A stretch of DNA of 64,000 nt, taken from contig NZ_FNOX01000009.1 in the NCBI RefSeq assembly GCF_900107155.1, forward strand, positions 231,016 through 295,015, written 5' to 3'. Both the position numbers and the translations under genes were made by a program. The notes under the pieces are model-generated. The model was not told where the DNA came from. It made no database searches and saw nothing but the letters and a program-made list of their open reading frames with translations. Source of the stretch: Pseudomonas salomonii. GTDB taxonomy: Bacteria; Pseudomonadota; Gammaproteobacteria; Pseudomonadales; Pseudomonadaceae. Positions 1 to 9,025 of this stretch are shown here, piece after piece; position 1 is the first letter of the stretch, and each line of letters opens with the position of its first letter.

Positions 1-46
<46 letters not shown>

Positions 47-151
47 CCGGCCCTTACATCCTTTTCGTTGACGAAGTCAGCGGTCTTTTGATCTGCGCTT
101 TTGATCTTGATCTGAAATCGCCCCGTCAAACACGATGGCCGCAATTCGACA

Positions 152-375
152 GTGATTTGGGGGGTAAACCGGCAGGGATGCCGGTTTAGCCGCCCCGCGC
201 CATGGATGGCGCGTGGCGGCGGCCCCCCAAATCACTGGCGGATTGCGGGCATGCCGAGCCACAGCGAGGCACCGAGTGTTGGGGCGAGGACTTTTTGCTT
301 ACTTTTTGGTCCCTCAAAAAGTGAGCCGCCGTCAGGGCGGAACCATAAGCCGCCGTTACCTAAATAACGGATATG
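152..375. repeat. Hairpin-rich dispersed intergenic element
   Basis: The segment folds on paper into a chain of perfect stems. The arms GTGATTTGGGGGG (152-164) and CCCCCCAAATCAC (223-235) enclose two hairpins, TAAACCGGCA/TGCCGGTTTA (165-188) and one built on CGCGCCAT/ATGGCGCG (189-220), giving a three-way junction. Then follow ACTTTTTG/CAAAAAGT (301-322), CCGCC/GGCGG (326-340) and CCGTTA/TAACGG (353-370). It ends 5 bases from the transketolase stop codon. From memory, sequences like this recur many times in P. fluorescens-group genomes, so I read it as a dispersed non-coding repeat. Short open frames across it look spurious. Confidence 0.65.
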
Positions 376-380
376 CCCCC

Positions 381-2444
381 TCAACGCCCAACCAGGCGAA
401 TCTGCTCCTTGGCCTGCTTCACCACATTCTCCACCGTAAACCCAAACTTCTCCTGCAACTTGGCCAACGGTGCCGACGCGCCAAAGCTGTTCATCACCAC
501 TTTAGCGCCAGTCTGCCCGACATAGCGGTCCCAACCCAGGGGCCCAGCTTGTTCCACTACCACACGGGCTTTTACCGCGGGCGGCAAGACACTGTCGCGA
601 TACGTCTGATCCTGGTCTTCAAACAATTCCCAGCTGGGCATCGATACAACCTGAGCGGCAATGCCTTCAGCTTGCAACTGCTCATAAGCCGCCACCGCCA
701 GGCTCACCTCACTGCCCGTCGCCAACAGCAGCACCTCAGGTTTATCAGCACCCGCCAACACATAAGCGCCCTTGGCCGCCCCAGACGCCGCCGCATACTT
801 TGTGCGATCCAAGGTCGGCAACGCCTGGCGCGACAGCACCACGCAGCTCGGCCGATGGGTTTGCGCCAGGGCCACCTTCCACAGTTCCAGCGTTTCGTTG
901 GCATCGCCTGGGCGCAGGGTCAGCAACCCCGGTGTGGCGCGCAGTTGTGTCAGGTGTTCGATGGGCTGGTGCGTCGGGCCGTCTTCACCCACGCCAATCG
1001 AGTCATGGGTAAACACAAACACCACCGGCAGTTCCATGATTGCCGCCAGGCGGATCGGTGGTTTCATGTAGTCGCTGAACACCAGGAAGGTCGAGGTGTA
1101 CGGCCGCAGGTAGGACAGCGCCATGCCATTGGCAATCGCGCCCATGGCGTGTTCGCGGATGCCGAAGTGCAGGTTGCGCCCGCTGTAGTCATCGGCACTG
1201 AACCGCCCGGCGCCGTCGAAGGTGAGGTTGGTCTTGGTCGACGGCGACAAGTCCGCCGAGCCGCCCAGCAGCCAGGGGATTTGTTGCGCGAAGGCATTCA
1301 GCACCTCGCCGCCGGCGGCGCGGCTGGCCACGCCTTTGGCGTCGGTGTCGAAGCCGGGCAATTCGTCCTGCCAGTGCTCCGGCATTTCGCCGGCGCGCAT
1401 GCGGCGCAATTCATCGGCCAGCTCCGGTTCGTACTGCTCCAGCTGCGCCAAGTGTTGCTGCCAGGTTTCATACAGCGGCTGGCTGCGTTCCAGCAGCGCA
1501 TCGCGCAGCACCGTGCGCGCGTCGTCTGGCACCAGGAAGCTGGAATCCTGCGGCCAGCCGTAGGCCTCTTTGGTCAAACGGATTTCTTCCTCGCCCAATG
1601 GCTCGCCATGGGCGGCGGCGGTGTTGTGTTTGTGCGGTGAGCCGTAGCCGATCACGCTGTCGACCACAATCAGGGTCGGCGCGCCGGTGTTGGCCTGGAA
1701 GGTCTCCAACGCTGCGCTCAGGGCTTGCAGGTCGTTGGCATCGGTAACGTGCAAGGTGTGCCAGCCATAGGCCTGGAAGCGCTTGATCACGTCTTCGCTG
1801 AACGCCAGCTCGGTGTGGCCTTCGATGCTGATGGTGTTGTTGTCGTAGATCCAGCACAGGTTATCGAGCTTCAAGTGCCCGGCCATCGACGCCGCTTCGC
1901 TGCTGATGCCTTCCATCATGTCGCCATCACCGCACAGGGTGTAGACGTTGTAGTCGAACAGCACCTGGCCGTCGCGGTTAAAGCGCTTGCCCAGCCAGCG
2001 TTCGGCCATGGCCATGCCGACGCTGTTGGCGCAGCCCTGGCCCAGCGGGCCGGTGGTGGTTTCCACGCCGGTGGTCATGCGGTACTCGGGGTGGCCGGGG
2101 GTTTTGGAGCTCATCTGCCGGAATTGCTTGATGTCGTCCAGGCTGATCGCCGGCTGGCCGGAGCGCTTGCCGTGGGCATCAATCTCAACCACACCGGCCA
2201 GGTGCAGCAGCGAATACAACAGCATCGAAGCGTGCCCCACCGACAACACAAAGCGGTCGCGGTTAGGCCAATCCGGGTGTTCGGGGTGGTAACGCAGGAA
2301 GCGGCTCCACAGCGTGTAGCCCACCGGTGCCAGTCCCATGGGCGTGCCGGGGTGGCCGGAGTTGGCCTTTTGCACGGCGTCCATGGCCAGGGTGCGAATG
2401 GTGTTGATGCATTGGGTGTCGACAGCAGTGGCAGCGTGAGTCAT
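381..2444 (-). CDS. tkt: Transketolase
   Basis: Thiamine-diphosphate enzyme that moves two-carbon ketol units between sugar phosphates in the non-oxidative pentose phosphate pathway; cytoplasmic. The 687-residue product has the N-terminal ThDP domain with HPG near 31, the GDGDMMEG cofactor motif near 172-179 and DNN near 201. The pyrimidine domain carries the GIREHAMG motif, and a C-terminal transketolase domain follows. It is about 20 residues longer than the E. coli enzyme. I place the start at 2444 (MTHAATAV) because GAGGGAG lies 10 bases upstream; the open frame reaches 2552 but its extra 36 residues are unlike the family. It is transcribed away from the YdcH-like gene and ends beside the structured repeat at 152-375. 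Confidence 0.95.
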   Translation of the reverse strand: MTHAATAVDTQCINTIRTLAMDAVQKANSGHPGTPMGLAPVGYTLWSRFLRYHPEHPDWPNRDRFVLSVGHASMLLYSLLHLAGVVEIDAHGKRSGQPAISLDDIKQFRQMSSKTPGHPEYRMTTGVETTTGPLGQGCANSVGMAMAERWLGKRFNRDGQVLFDYNVYTLCGDGDMMEGISSEAASMAGHLKLDNLCWIYDNNTISIEGHTELAFSEDVIKRFQAYGWHTLHVTDANDLQALSAALETFQANTGAPTLIVVDSVIGYGSPHKHNTAAAHGEPLGEEEIRLTKEAYGWPQDSSFLVPDDARTVLRDALLERSQPLYETWQQHLAQLEQYEPELADELRRMRAGEMPEHWQDELPGFDTDAKGVASRAAGGEVLNAFAQQIPWLLGGSADLSPSTKTNLTFDGAGRFSADDYSGRNLHFGIREHAMGAIANGMALSYLRPYTSTFLVFSDYMKPPIRLAAIMELPVVFVFTHDSIGVGEDGPTHQPIEHLTQLRATPGLLTLRPGDANETLELWKVALAQTHRPSCVVLSRQALPTLDRTKYAAASGAAKGAYVLAGADKPEVLLLATGSEVSLAVAAYEQLQAEGIAAQVVSMPSWELFEDQDQTYRDSVLPPAVKARVVVEQAGPLGWDRYVGQTGAKVVMNSFGASAPLAKLQEKFGFTVENVVKQAKEQIRLVGR

Positions 2445-2618
2445 GAAACCGTTCTCCCTCGGGTGGCGATCTACAGTGGAGGGCAGGGCACGGCAAAGGT
2501 TTGATCCCATCGTGGGCATTACGACGAACGGGACCGCCTTGACCCAAGACATGACAAGACCCCTTGGAATGGGCTAGTTTCAAGGCGTAGGCCATTGATC
2601 AACTTGCGGAGGTACTCC

Positions 2619-2843
2619 ATGCCAGTGAAACACGACCTGTATCAGGATTTGGGTTTGAGCAAGGAAGAGGTCGACGGGCGTCGGGCGAAAAATCCCCATT
2701 TGAACGCGCTGTTTGATAAGTACAACACCGTCGATGAGCAGGTGGTGAGCGCCGAAAAGGCATCCGGCAGTGATGAGGCGTTGAAGAAGCTGAAGGATAA
2801 ACGCCTGTTGGTTAAAGACGAAATCAGGGACTTGCTGCAATAA
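2619..2843 (+). CDS. YdcH-like DUF465 small protein
   Basis: A 74-residue, highly charged, helical protein of the YdcH/DUF465 family, whose members are small predicted coiled coils of unknown biochemical role. The sequence shows the usual pattern of a His/Asp-rich start, a central HLNALFDKY-like segment and a Lys-rich second helix ending in RDLL. The start at 2619 is fixed by GCGGAGGT 5 bases upstream. It is divergent from tkt, and a GCGTCCT/AGGACGC hairpin follows directly after the stop. No partner is suggested by the neighbourhood. Confidence 0.8.
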   Translation: MPVKHDLYQDLGLSKEEVDGRRAKNPHLNALFDKYNTVDEQVVSAEKASGSDEALKKLKDKRLLVKDEIRDLLQ

Positions 2844-2844
2844 A

Positions 2845-2860
2845 GCGTCCTACAGGACGC
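2845..2860 (+). terminator. Hairpin after the YdcH-like gene
   Basis: Perfect 7-bp stem GCGTCCT-AC-AGGACGC begins two bases after the stop codon. A T-rich stretch (ATATTTG) follows only several bases later, so it may be a weak intrinsic terminator or simply an mRNA 3' stabiliser. The rest of the gap to 2989 has further GC-rich self-complementary stretches (for example CCCGGCT...AGCCGGG around 2927-2975) but nothing I can name. Confidence 0.35.
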
Positions 2861-2989
2861 GGACATATTTGTTCAGAATTGTCTGAGCGACAGCCGGCGT
2901 TTCACTGCTTATGATGCCGGCCGTCCACCCGGCTCTGGGGACTGTCGCGGCGCAAGGATTGCGCTGCTGAGCCGGGCGGGCATCCTTTC

Positions 2990-4366
2990 TTATGCACGCA
3001 GCGCCTGGATGCATTCATCCATGGAGCGCTGCTGCGTCTCGGCATACAGCTTCAATTCATCAATCGTCCGACGGCCCAGTGCCTGCTCGAATTGAGCCTG
3101 GTTCGAATGGGCTGCGTAGTGACTTTGCGCGGCATCGCCCAGGTTCGACTGGAAAATCCCCGCCGCACTCACCGGCAGAAAATCCTCATACACCAAAGGC
3201 TCCACCGCCACGTGCCCGGCCGCCATCAAGGCCTCCAACGTTTGCGGCTGACCGGCCTGGCCGCGTGCCGCCAAGCCTTGCTCGGTGACGAAGTAGCGAA
3301 AATACGCCAGTTCCTGTTCACGCATCTGCGCGTGGTTATCGGGGAAGGCCTGGAAATGCTGCGCCATCAATTCGACGTAACGTGCAGCGTTGCCCTCATT
3401 CGGGAAGGCGCCCAGTTCGTCGCGCGCCGCGTTCAGCAACTGGTCGTACAGGGCGCGACCCTTTGGCGTCAACGCCACACCCCGTTGTTCTATTTCGCCG
3501 AAGCGCGCGCTGTGGCTGCCTTTTGCATCGGTAAACGCGATGGGCTCGTCGAGGGCCTTGAAGCTGGTCTGGCGCAGCAGTATCGGGCACTGGCGCCGTG
3601 GCGGACCTTCTATCACGGCTTTGGGCGTGATGCCTTGGCCGGGCATGGCGGCCTGCACTTGGTCGATGTCCAGGGTACGTGGCGTCAGGTGATTGATGTG
3701 CGGGCCTTTGAACGCCACCACGTCAGCAATCAGGCGATGCTGGTTGCTCAGTTGCTGGTACTGGGCGCCGGTCACGGTGGCGGTGTGGTGCCAACGGAAG
3801 GTTTCCAGAGCCTCGCGGATAAACACTTGGGCATCCGCGGCGTTGAGGCCGCCGTCGCGTTCGGCTTGCGCGATCAGCGCCAAGGCGCCAGGGGTGAAAA
3901 TCGAGCGTTTGGCCAGGGCGCTTTCGGCGAAGGCGCGCAGCTCGAGGTTTTCGATCAATTCCAGGCGTAGCAAGGAGGTAAAGACGCGGAACGGGCTGGC
4001 CTGCAACGCCTGTTCATGCACGGCGCGAAAGGCCGTGGAATGCACCGGCACACCGGCGGGTGTGAGGTCGTAATAGCCCACCGGCTGCATGCCCATCACC
4101 GCAAACAGACGGCCGATGGTGGCCAGCTCATGGGCGGTGCCCAGGCGGATGGCGCCGTGGCGTTCCATGGCGAGGCGATCCATTTCACCGGTGCGTTGCA
4201 AGTGTTTGGCCAGGCCGGAATCACTCTCCAGCACCCGCGTATTGGTTTCGGCCACCAGCTCCATCAGCGCGCCGTAAAGCGGAACTTCATCTCGGTACAT
4301 GTCGGACATGGCCCTGGAAAAGTCTTTGCGAATCTCGTCGGGGCTGACATACGCGGCGCCTGGCAT
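2990..4366 (-). CDS. hglS: 2-oxoadipate dioxygenase/decarboxylase (HglS/YdcJ family, DUF1338)
   Basis: A 458-residue member of the YdcJ/DUF1338 family. The characterised P. putida member HglS is an Fe(II) enzyme that turns 2-oxoadipate plus O2 into D-2-hydroxyglutarate and CO2 in lysine (D-lysine/2-aminoadipate) breakdown. The metal-binding residues reported for that enzyme can be matched here: His70 (ERHGAIR), His226 (GPHINHLTPR) and a Glu in RFGEIEQRG near 291-293. The start at 4366 (MPGAAYVS) is preferred over the in-frame Met six codons upstream because CAGGAA lies about 10 bases before it. No lysine-catabolic genes adjoin it; it stands alone and diverges from the OprD porin. Confidence 0.82.
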   Translation of the reverse strand: MPGAAYVSPDEIRKDFSRAMSDMYRDEVPLYGALMELVAETNTRVLESDSGLAKHLQRTGEMDRLAMERHGAIRLGTAHELATIGRLFAVMGMQPVGYYDLTPAGVPVHSTAFRAVHEQALQASPFRVFTSLLRLELIENLELRAFAESALAKRSIFTPGALALIAQAERDGGLNAADAQVFIREALETFRWHHTATVTGAQYQQLSNQHRLIADVVAFKGPHINHLTPRTLDIDQVQAAMPGQGITPKAVIEGPPRRQCPILLRQTSFKALDEPIAFTDAKGSHSARFGEIEQRGVALTPKGRALYDQLLNAARDELGAFPNEGNAARYVELMAQHFQAFPDNHAQMREQELAYFRYFVTEQGLAARGQAGQPQTLEALMAAGHVAVEPLVYEDFLPVSAAGIFQSNLGDAAQSHYAAHSNQAQFEQALGRRTIDELKLYAETQQRSMDECIQALRA

Positions 4367-4458
4367 AGAAAAATTCCTGAACACGGTGGTGAGGGTGCGG
4401 CCTTTCTCTGGATTCTGTTGGGCTTTAAGGGGGCTGGCAAACGAAGAATCCTCAGGAC

Positions 4459-4475
4459 TTCATTCTGCAAATGAA
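4459..4475. promoter_or_regulatory. Inverted repeat in the hglS/oprD divergent region
   Basis: TTCATT-CTGCA-AATGAA is a perfect 6-bp inverted repeat with 5-bp spacer, lying 93 bases from the hglS start and 180 bases from the porin start. Such a site could bind a dimeric regulator serving either gene, but no regulator is encoded nearby and the AT-rich surroundings make chance possible. Confidence 0.3.
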
Positions 4476-4654
4476 TGAAATGACGCAAATATGACAAAAA
4501 TCGGCGCCAGGAAAATTTCATTTTCATGGGTACTTTCCTAACTAATTCTTCACGAGGCGCGCCCCGGTCCTCATGAAACAATCGTTACGTTTGTAGGGAT
4601 GAAAACGCCGTTTGCACACAACGCACATAAAAAAATGTTTAGGGGCTGTTACAC

Positions 4655-6064
4655 ATGAAAATTTCTACACTGGCGTTATCCATCACCGCAGCGTTGCTCG
4701 CGCAACACGCGTGCGCTGATGACTTCGGGCTCGGTTCTCTGGGCACGGGCACGGGGCACAGCGGTTTTCTTGAAGACAGCCATGCGGCTGTCAGTTCGCG
4801 GACCATGTATTACAGCGCCGACAACCGTTCGGGCACCAACAACGATCTGCGCGAAACTGCGACCTTGCTGCGTTTTGACTACAAATCCGGTTACACCCAA
4901 GGCACCCTCGGCGTCGGTTTCGACGTGATGGCGTTCGGCGCCTTGCGTCTGGACGGTGGCGACGGCCACGCCGCAGGCCCGGGCCTGGCGGGTAACGGCA
5001 ACAGCTTTTTCCCGACCAAAAACAACGGCACCGAACCCGCCGACAGTTTCGGTCGCGCTGCGGGTAACGTGAAATTCCGCATTTCCCAGACCGAGTTGCA
5101 CGTCGGTGGCGGTTTGGCCCCGGTGTTGCCTATCCTGGTCTCCAACGACAGCCGTGTGGCGCCGCAGACCTTTGACGGCGGCATCCTGACCTCCAACGAC
5201 ATTCCTAACGTGACCTTCACCGGTGGTGAGCTCAACCGTGCCGAAGGCCGTGCTTCCAGCAACGCCACGGGCTTGAGCGTTGCCGGCGGTACCCGCGACA
5301 GCGACAGCTTCAAGTTCGGCGGTGTGGACTACAAACCGTTTGGCTCGTCCGACAACGCCATCGCTAAAAACCTGACGTTGCAGTACTACTACGCCGACCT
5401 GCAAGACTTCTACAAACAGAACTACTTCGGCCTGGTTCACGTGCTGCCATTGGGCAACGACCAGTCGTTCAAGACTGACCTGCGTTACTTCGACAGCACC
5501 AGCGACGGCAAAAATGGTGACGCCGGCTACCAGTTCAACAACAACGGCGGCTACGCCAAGCACGCCGGCGAAGTGGACAACAAAACCTACAGCGCCGCGT
5601 TTACCTACCAGTTGGGCGGCAGCAGCCTGATGCTCGGTCACATCGGTGTGAGCGATGACGGCGGCTTCGTCTGGGTCAACCAGGGCAGCATCGCTGATCC
5701 AAACGCACAAGGCGCGGGCGGCAGCGACTTCTACCTGTTCACCGACGCGGTGGTGGGCCAGTTCTCCCGCGCGGGTGAGCAGGTCAATTTTGGCCAGTAC
5801 TCCTATGACTTCAAGGCCTTTGTACCAGGTTTGAAAGCCTCCGTGGCGTACCTGGACGGCACGGGCATCAAGTCCAAAGTGGCCGGTGGGTCGGATCAGA
5901 AAGAAAACGAAACCGACTTCCGCCTCGACTACGTGGTGCAGCAAGGCCCGCTCAAAGGCTTCGGCACCACCTTCCGTACCGGTACCTATAAAGGTCACAA
6001 CACCGGCACCGCAGACCAGGACCAGACGCGCCTGATCTTCAACTACACCTACGCGATCTTCTAA
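4655..6064 (+). CDS. OprD-family outer-membrane porin
   Basis: A 469-residue outer-membrane beta-barrel of the OprD/Occ family, the substrate-specific channels through which pseudomonads take up amino acids, carboxylates and similar small solutes. It has a Sec signal peptide (Lys2, hydrophobic core, cleavage after HACA near residue 21), a mature start DDFGLG, alternating amphipathic strands throughout and a C-terminal strand ending in aromatic Phe (NYTYAIF), as the Bam machinery requires. The start has AGGGG 9 bases upstream. A strong terminator follows. The substrate cannot be deduced from sequence, and the neighbours (hglS divergent, a glycosidase downstream) do not settle it. Confidence 0.9.
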   Translation: MKISTLALSITAALLAQHACADDFGLGSLGTGTGHSGFLEDSHAAVSSRTMYYSADNRSGTNNDLRETATLLRFDYKSGYTQGTLGVGFDVMAFGALRLDGGDGHAAGPGLAGNGNSFFPTKNNGTEPADSFGRAAGNVKFRISQTELHVGGGLAPVLPILVSNDSRVAPQTFDGGILTSNDIPNVTFTGGELNRAEGRASSNATGLSVAGGTRDSDSFKFGGVDYKPFGSSDNAIAKNLTLQYYYADLQDFYKQNYFGLVHVLPLGNDQSFKTDLRYFDSTSDGKNGDAGYQFNNNGGYAKHAGEVDNKTYSAAFTYQLGGSSLMLGHIGVSDDGGFVWVNQGSIADPNAQGAGGSDFYLFTDAVVGQFSRAGEQVNFGQYSYDFKAFVPGLKASVAYLDGTGIKSKVAGGSDQKENETDFRLDYVVQQGPLKGFGTTFRTGTYKGHNTGTADQDQTRLIFNYTYAIF

Positions 6065-6083
6065 GCTCGCGCCGCGACAAACG

Positions 6084-6113
6084 GAGGCCGCCTGAACAGC
6101 GGCCTCTTTTTTT
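6084..6113 (+). terminator. Intrinsic terminator of the OprD-family porin gene
   Basis: GAGGCCGC (6084-6091) pairs with GCGGCCTC (6099-6106) around a 7-base loop and is followed at once by seven T residues. This is a textbook rho-independent terminator 20 bases after the porin stop. Confidence 0.92.
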
Positions 6114-6195
6114 GCGCGCGCGAACACGACTTCATGTGCATCCGCGCACGGATGGGTTCTACACTGCCCCCACTGTGTCAGTGATGGAGGACCCA

Positions 6196-8832
6196 ATGAC
6201 GGCCACGCCCGCAACCAACATCCTTGCAACTATTGAAGGCCAGCGCCTGGCCGCCCAGGACGCCGAGCATTGGCGCGAGTGGGGCCCGTATTTAAGTGAA
6301 CGCCAATGGGGCACGGTGCGCGAAGACTACAGCGCCGATGGCGATGCCTGGGCCTACTTCCCCCACGAACACGCCCGCAGCCGCGCCTACCGTTGGGGCG
6401 AGGACGGCCTGGCGGGTTTCAGCGACAAGGCGCAGCGCTGGTGCCTGGGTCTGGCGCTGTGGAACGAGCGTGACAGCATCCTCAAGGAGCGCCTGTTCGG
6501 CCTCAACAACGCCGAGGGCAACCACGGCGAAGACGTCAAGGAGCTGTACTTTTTCGTCGACGGCGTGCCCAGCCATGCCTATATGCGCATGCTCTACAAA
6601 TACCCGCATGCGCCTTTTCCCTATGCCGACCTGCTCGCCGAAAACGCCCGCCGCGGGCTTGAGGATGCCGAGTACGAAGTGCTCGACACCGGCGTGTTCG
6701 AAGACAACCGCTACTGTGATGTAACGGTCGAATACGCCAAGCATCAGCCCGACGATATTTTCATGCGCGTCACCGTGCACAACCGCGCGGACCAGCCGAC
6801 GCGTGTGCAGGTGCTGCCTCAACTGTGGGCGCGTAATGACTGGAGCTGGACCTTTGACGCGCCCAAGCCGCAGTTGCGCATGGACGGTGAGCGGGTACTG
6901 GCCCGGCACCATGAGCTGACCGATCGCCACCTCAGCGCCTGGGGCCAGGACGGCCTGGAGTGGCTGTTCTGCGAAAACGAAAGCAACTTCCCCAAGCTCG
7001 ATGGGCAACCGGCGCCGGGGCCATTCAAGGATGGCATCAACGATTACGTGGTGGGTGGCGCAGACTCGGCAATCCGCCGGGACGTGGGCACCAAGGTCGC
7101 CGCGCGTTTCATCCTCGAACTGGCGGGCCAGGAGAGCAAAACCCTGTACCTGCGGTTCGCGCCGGTGGACGCGCCCCAGGTCAATGCACGCAAGCTGTTC
7201 GCGCTGCGCCGCCAAGAGGCGGACGACTTCTACGCCGCCTTGCAGCAAGGCATTGCCGATGATGACGCGCGCAATGTGCAGCGCCAGGCCCTGGCCGGGC
7301 TGCTGTGGTCCAAGCAGCTCTACTACTTTGATGTAAACCAGTGGCTCGACGGCGACCCGGCCCAACCCGCGCCGCCGCCCGAACGCCTGCATATCCGCAA
7401 TACCCATTGGCGGCACCTGTCGAACTTCGACATTTTGTCCATGCCCGACACCTGGGAATACCCGTGGTACGCGTCCTGGGACCAGGGCTTCCAGGCCGTG
7501 GCGATGGCGTTGATTGATCCGGGGTATGCCAAGCAACAGTTGTTGTTGCTGGTCAAAGATCGCTTTATGCACCCCAATGGCCAGCTGCCGGCGTATGAAT
7601 GGCGCTTCGACGACGCCAACCCGCCGGTACACGCCTGGGCCAGTTGGCGCGTGTATCAGCAGGAAAAGGCGCTGACCGGCGTGGGTGACATGGACTTTCT
7701 CGAGCGGATTTTCCACAAGCTGCTGCTGAATTTTTCCTGGTGGGTCAACCGCAAGGACGCCGAGGGCCGCAACCTGTTCCAGGGCGGCTTCCTGGGTCTG
7801 GACAACATCGCCTTGTTCGACCGCTCGGCCACCTTGCCGCCGGGCTACCAGCTGGATCAGGCCGACGGCACCGCGTGGGTCGCGGCGTATGCCCTGGACC
7901 TGATGCGCATCGGCCTGGAACTGGCCAAGCGCAATGTTGTGTACGTGGATATCGCGGTGAAGTTTTTCGAGCACTTCCTCTACATCGCCGGCGCGATCAA
8001 CCGCGTCGACGACAGCGCCGAAGGCTTGTGGGATGAGCAAGACCAGTTCTTCTACGATGTGCTGCACCGCCCGGACGGCCAGAGCGAGCCGGTGCGCCTG
8101 CGCTCCATCGTCGGCCTGATGCCATTGTTTGCCGTGTTGGTGCTGGAGCAACGCGAGCATGAAGGGCTGCAAGGCTTGCGTGAGCGACTGCTGGGCTTTA
8201 TGAAACACCGGCCGGACCTGGCCAAGCTGGTGTCGCGCTGGAACGAACCGGGGCAGGGCAACCGCCTGTTGCTCGCCTTGCTGCGTGGCGAGCGCACCAA
8301 GGACCTGCTGCGGCGCATGCTCGATGACCAGGAGTTTCTGTCGACGTTTGGCGTGCGCTCGTTATCCAAGGCCTTTGCCGAACAGCCATTGGCGCTGAAG
8401 ATGAATGGCGACACCCTGTGTGCGCGTTACCAGCCCGGCGAGTCCGACTCACGCTTGTACGGCGGCAACTCCAATTGGCGCGGGCCGTTGTGGATGCCGG
8501 TGAACTACATGTTGATCGAATCGTTGCGCGAGTTTCACCGCTACTACGCGGATAATTTCTCGGTGGAGTACCCGACGGGCAGTGGTTATCTGGCGTCCCT
8601 TGAAGAAGTGGCCGACAGCCTCAGCCAGCGCCTCACGCGCTTGTTTTTACGCGATGAAAATGGCCTGCGCCCATCGATGGCAGGTTATGCGCAATTGGAA
8701 GCAGACCCGGCCAGTCGCGATCTGGTGTTGTTTCATGAGTATTTCCATGGCGAAACCGGGCGTGGCCTGGGGGCGTCGCATCAGACGGGGTGGAGTGCGT
8801 TGGTGGCGTTGTTGCTGCAGCCCAAAAGCTAA
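6196..8832 (+). CDS. GH63-like (MGH1-type) glycosidase
   Basis: An 878-residue protein with no signal peptide, so probably cytoplasmic. The C-terminal half resembles the (alpha/alpha)6 catalytic barrel of GH63-type enzymes: SWDQGFQAVAM near 430, YEWRFDDANPPVHAWA, then GNSNWRGPLWMPVNY and a closing ETGRGLGASHQTGWSALV, which aligns by pattern with the catalytic-base region of alpha-glucosidase I/YgjK. The N-terminal half is a beta-rich domain as in that family. The true substrate (a glucoside or mannosylglycerate-like compatible solute) is not evident. The start at 6196 is set by GGAGG 5 bases upstream; an earlier frame opening at 6112 lies in the porin terminator. It is monocistronic, flanked by the terminator and a REP doublet. 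Confidence 0.8.
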   Translation: MTATPATNILATIEGQRLAAQDAEHWREWGPYLSERQWGTVREDYSADGDAWAYFPHEHARSRAYRWGEDGLAGFSDKAQRWCLGLALWNERDSILKERLFGLNNAEGNHGEDVKELYFFVDGVPSHAYMRMLYKYPHAPFPYADLLAENARRGLEDAEYEVLDTGVFEDNRYCDVTVEYAKHQPDDIFMRVTVHNRADQPTRVQVLPQLWARNDWSWTFDAPKPQLRMDGERVLARHHELTDRHLSAWGQDGLEWLFCENESNFPKLDGQPAPGPFKDGINDYVVGGADSAIRRDVGTKVAARFILELAGQESKTLYLRFAPVDAPQVNARKLFALRRQEADDFYAALQQGIADDDARNVQRQALAGLLWSKQLYYFDVNQWLDGDPAQPAPPPERLHIRNTHWRHLSNFDILSMPDTWEYPWYASWDQGFQAVAMALIDPGYAKQQLLLLVKDRFMHPNGQLPAYEWRFDDANPPVHAWASWRVYQQEKALTGVGDMDFLERIFHKLLLNFSWWVNRKDAEGRNLFQGGFLGLDNIALFDRSATLPPGYQLDQADGTAWVAAYALDLMRIGLELAKRNVVYVDIAVKFFEHFLYIAGAINRVDDSAEGLWDEQDQFFYDVLHRPDGQSEPVRLRSIVGLMPLFAVLVLEQREHEGLQGLRERLLGFMKHRPDLAKLVSRWNEPGQGNRLLLALLRGERTKDLLRRMLDDQEFLSTFGVRSLSKAFAEQPLALKMNGDTLCARYQPGESDSRLYGGNSNWRGPLWMPVNYMLIESLREFHRYYADNFSVEYPTGSGYLASLEEVADSLSQRLTRLFLRDENGLRPSMAGYAQLEADPASRDLVLFHEYFHGETGRGLGASHQTGWSALVALLLQPKS

Positions 8833-8855
8833 GCCGCACCACTGACAAGCTTTTC

Positions 8856-8962
8856 TGTGGGAGCTGGCTTGCCTGCGATGGCGTCGGCACTGTCTGCATC
8901 AATGTCGTCGGGTTCACCGCTATCGCAGCGATGCGGCGACCCGACAAGCCAGCCCCCACATT
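8856..8962. repeat. REP doublet
   Basis: Two inverted REP units, TGTGGGAGCTGGCTTGCCTGCGAT and the imperfect complement ending GACAAGCCAGCCCCCACA, face each other across about 60 bases. This is the usual REPIN arrangement in fluorescent pseudomonads. It lies in the gap between the glycosidase and the 9026 gene. Confidence 0.85.
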
Positions 8963-9025
8963 AAAACTACATTGTTTGCGAAATTGCAGGTAAATTCGCC
9001 GCCCCTCCAGACAAGGATGTAGACG

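Noticed and set aside
152..367. 71-codon open frame within the left-edge repeat
   Set aside because: It spans the hairpins of a repeat I believe is dispersed and non-coding; similar small frames are commonly over-annotated in Pseudomonas.
213..1640. Long plus-strand open frame (475 codons) opposite transketolase
   Set aside because: It lies antisense to a clear tkt gene, has Gln/His/Arg-rich composition typical of antisense GC-rich frames, and starts in the structured repeat.
2445..2552. 36-residue N-terminal extension of transketolase
   Set aside because: The extra residues do not resemble transketolase, and a good Shine-Dalgarno precedes the internal ATG at 2444.
4459..4475. Firm assignment of the TTCATT-N5-AATGAA repeat to a known regulator
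   Set aside because: It is AT-rich and short, no regulator gene is near, and I recognise no family consensus. It is kept only as a low-confidence feature.
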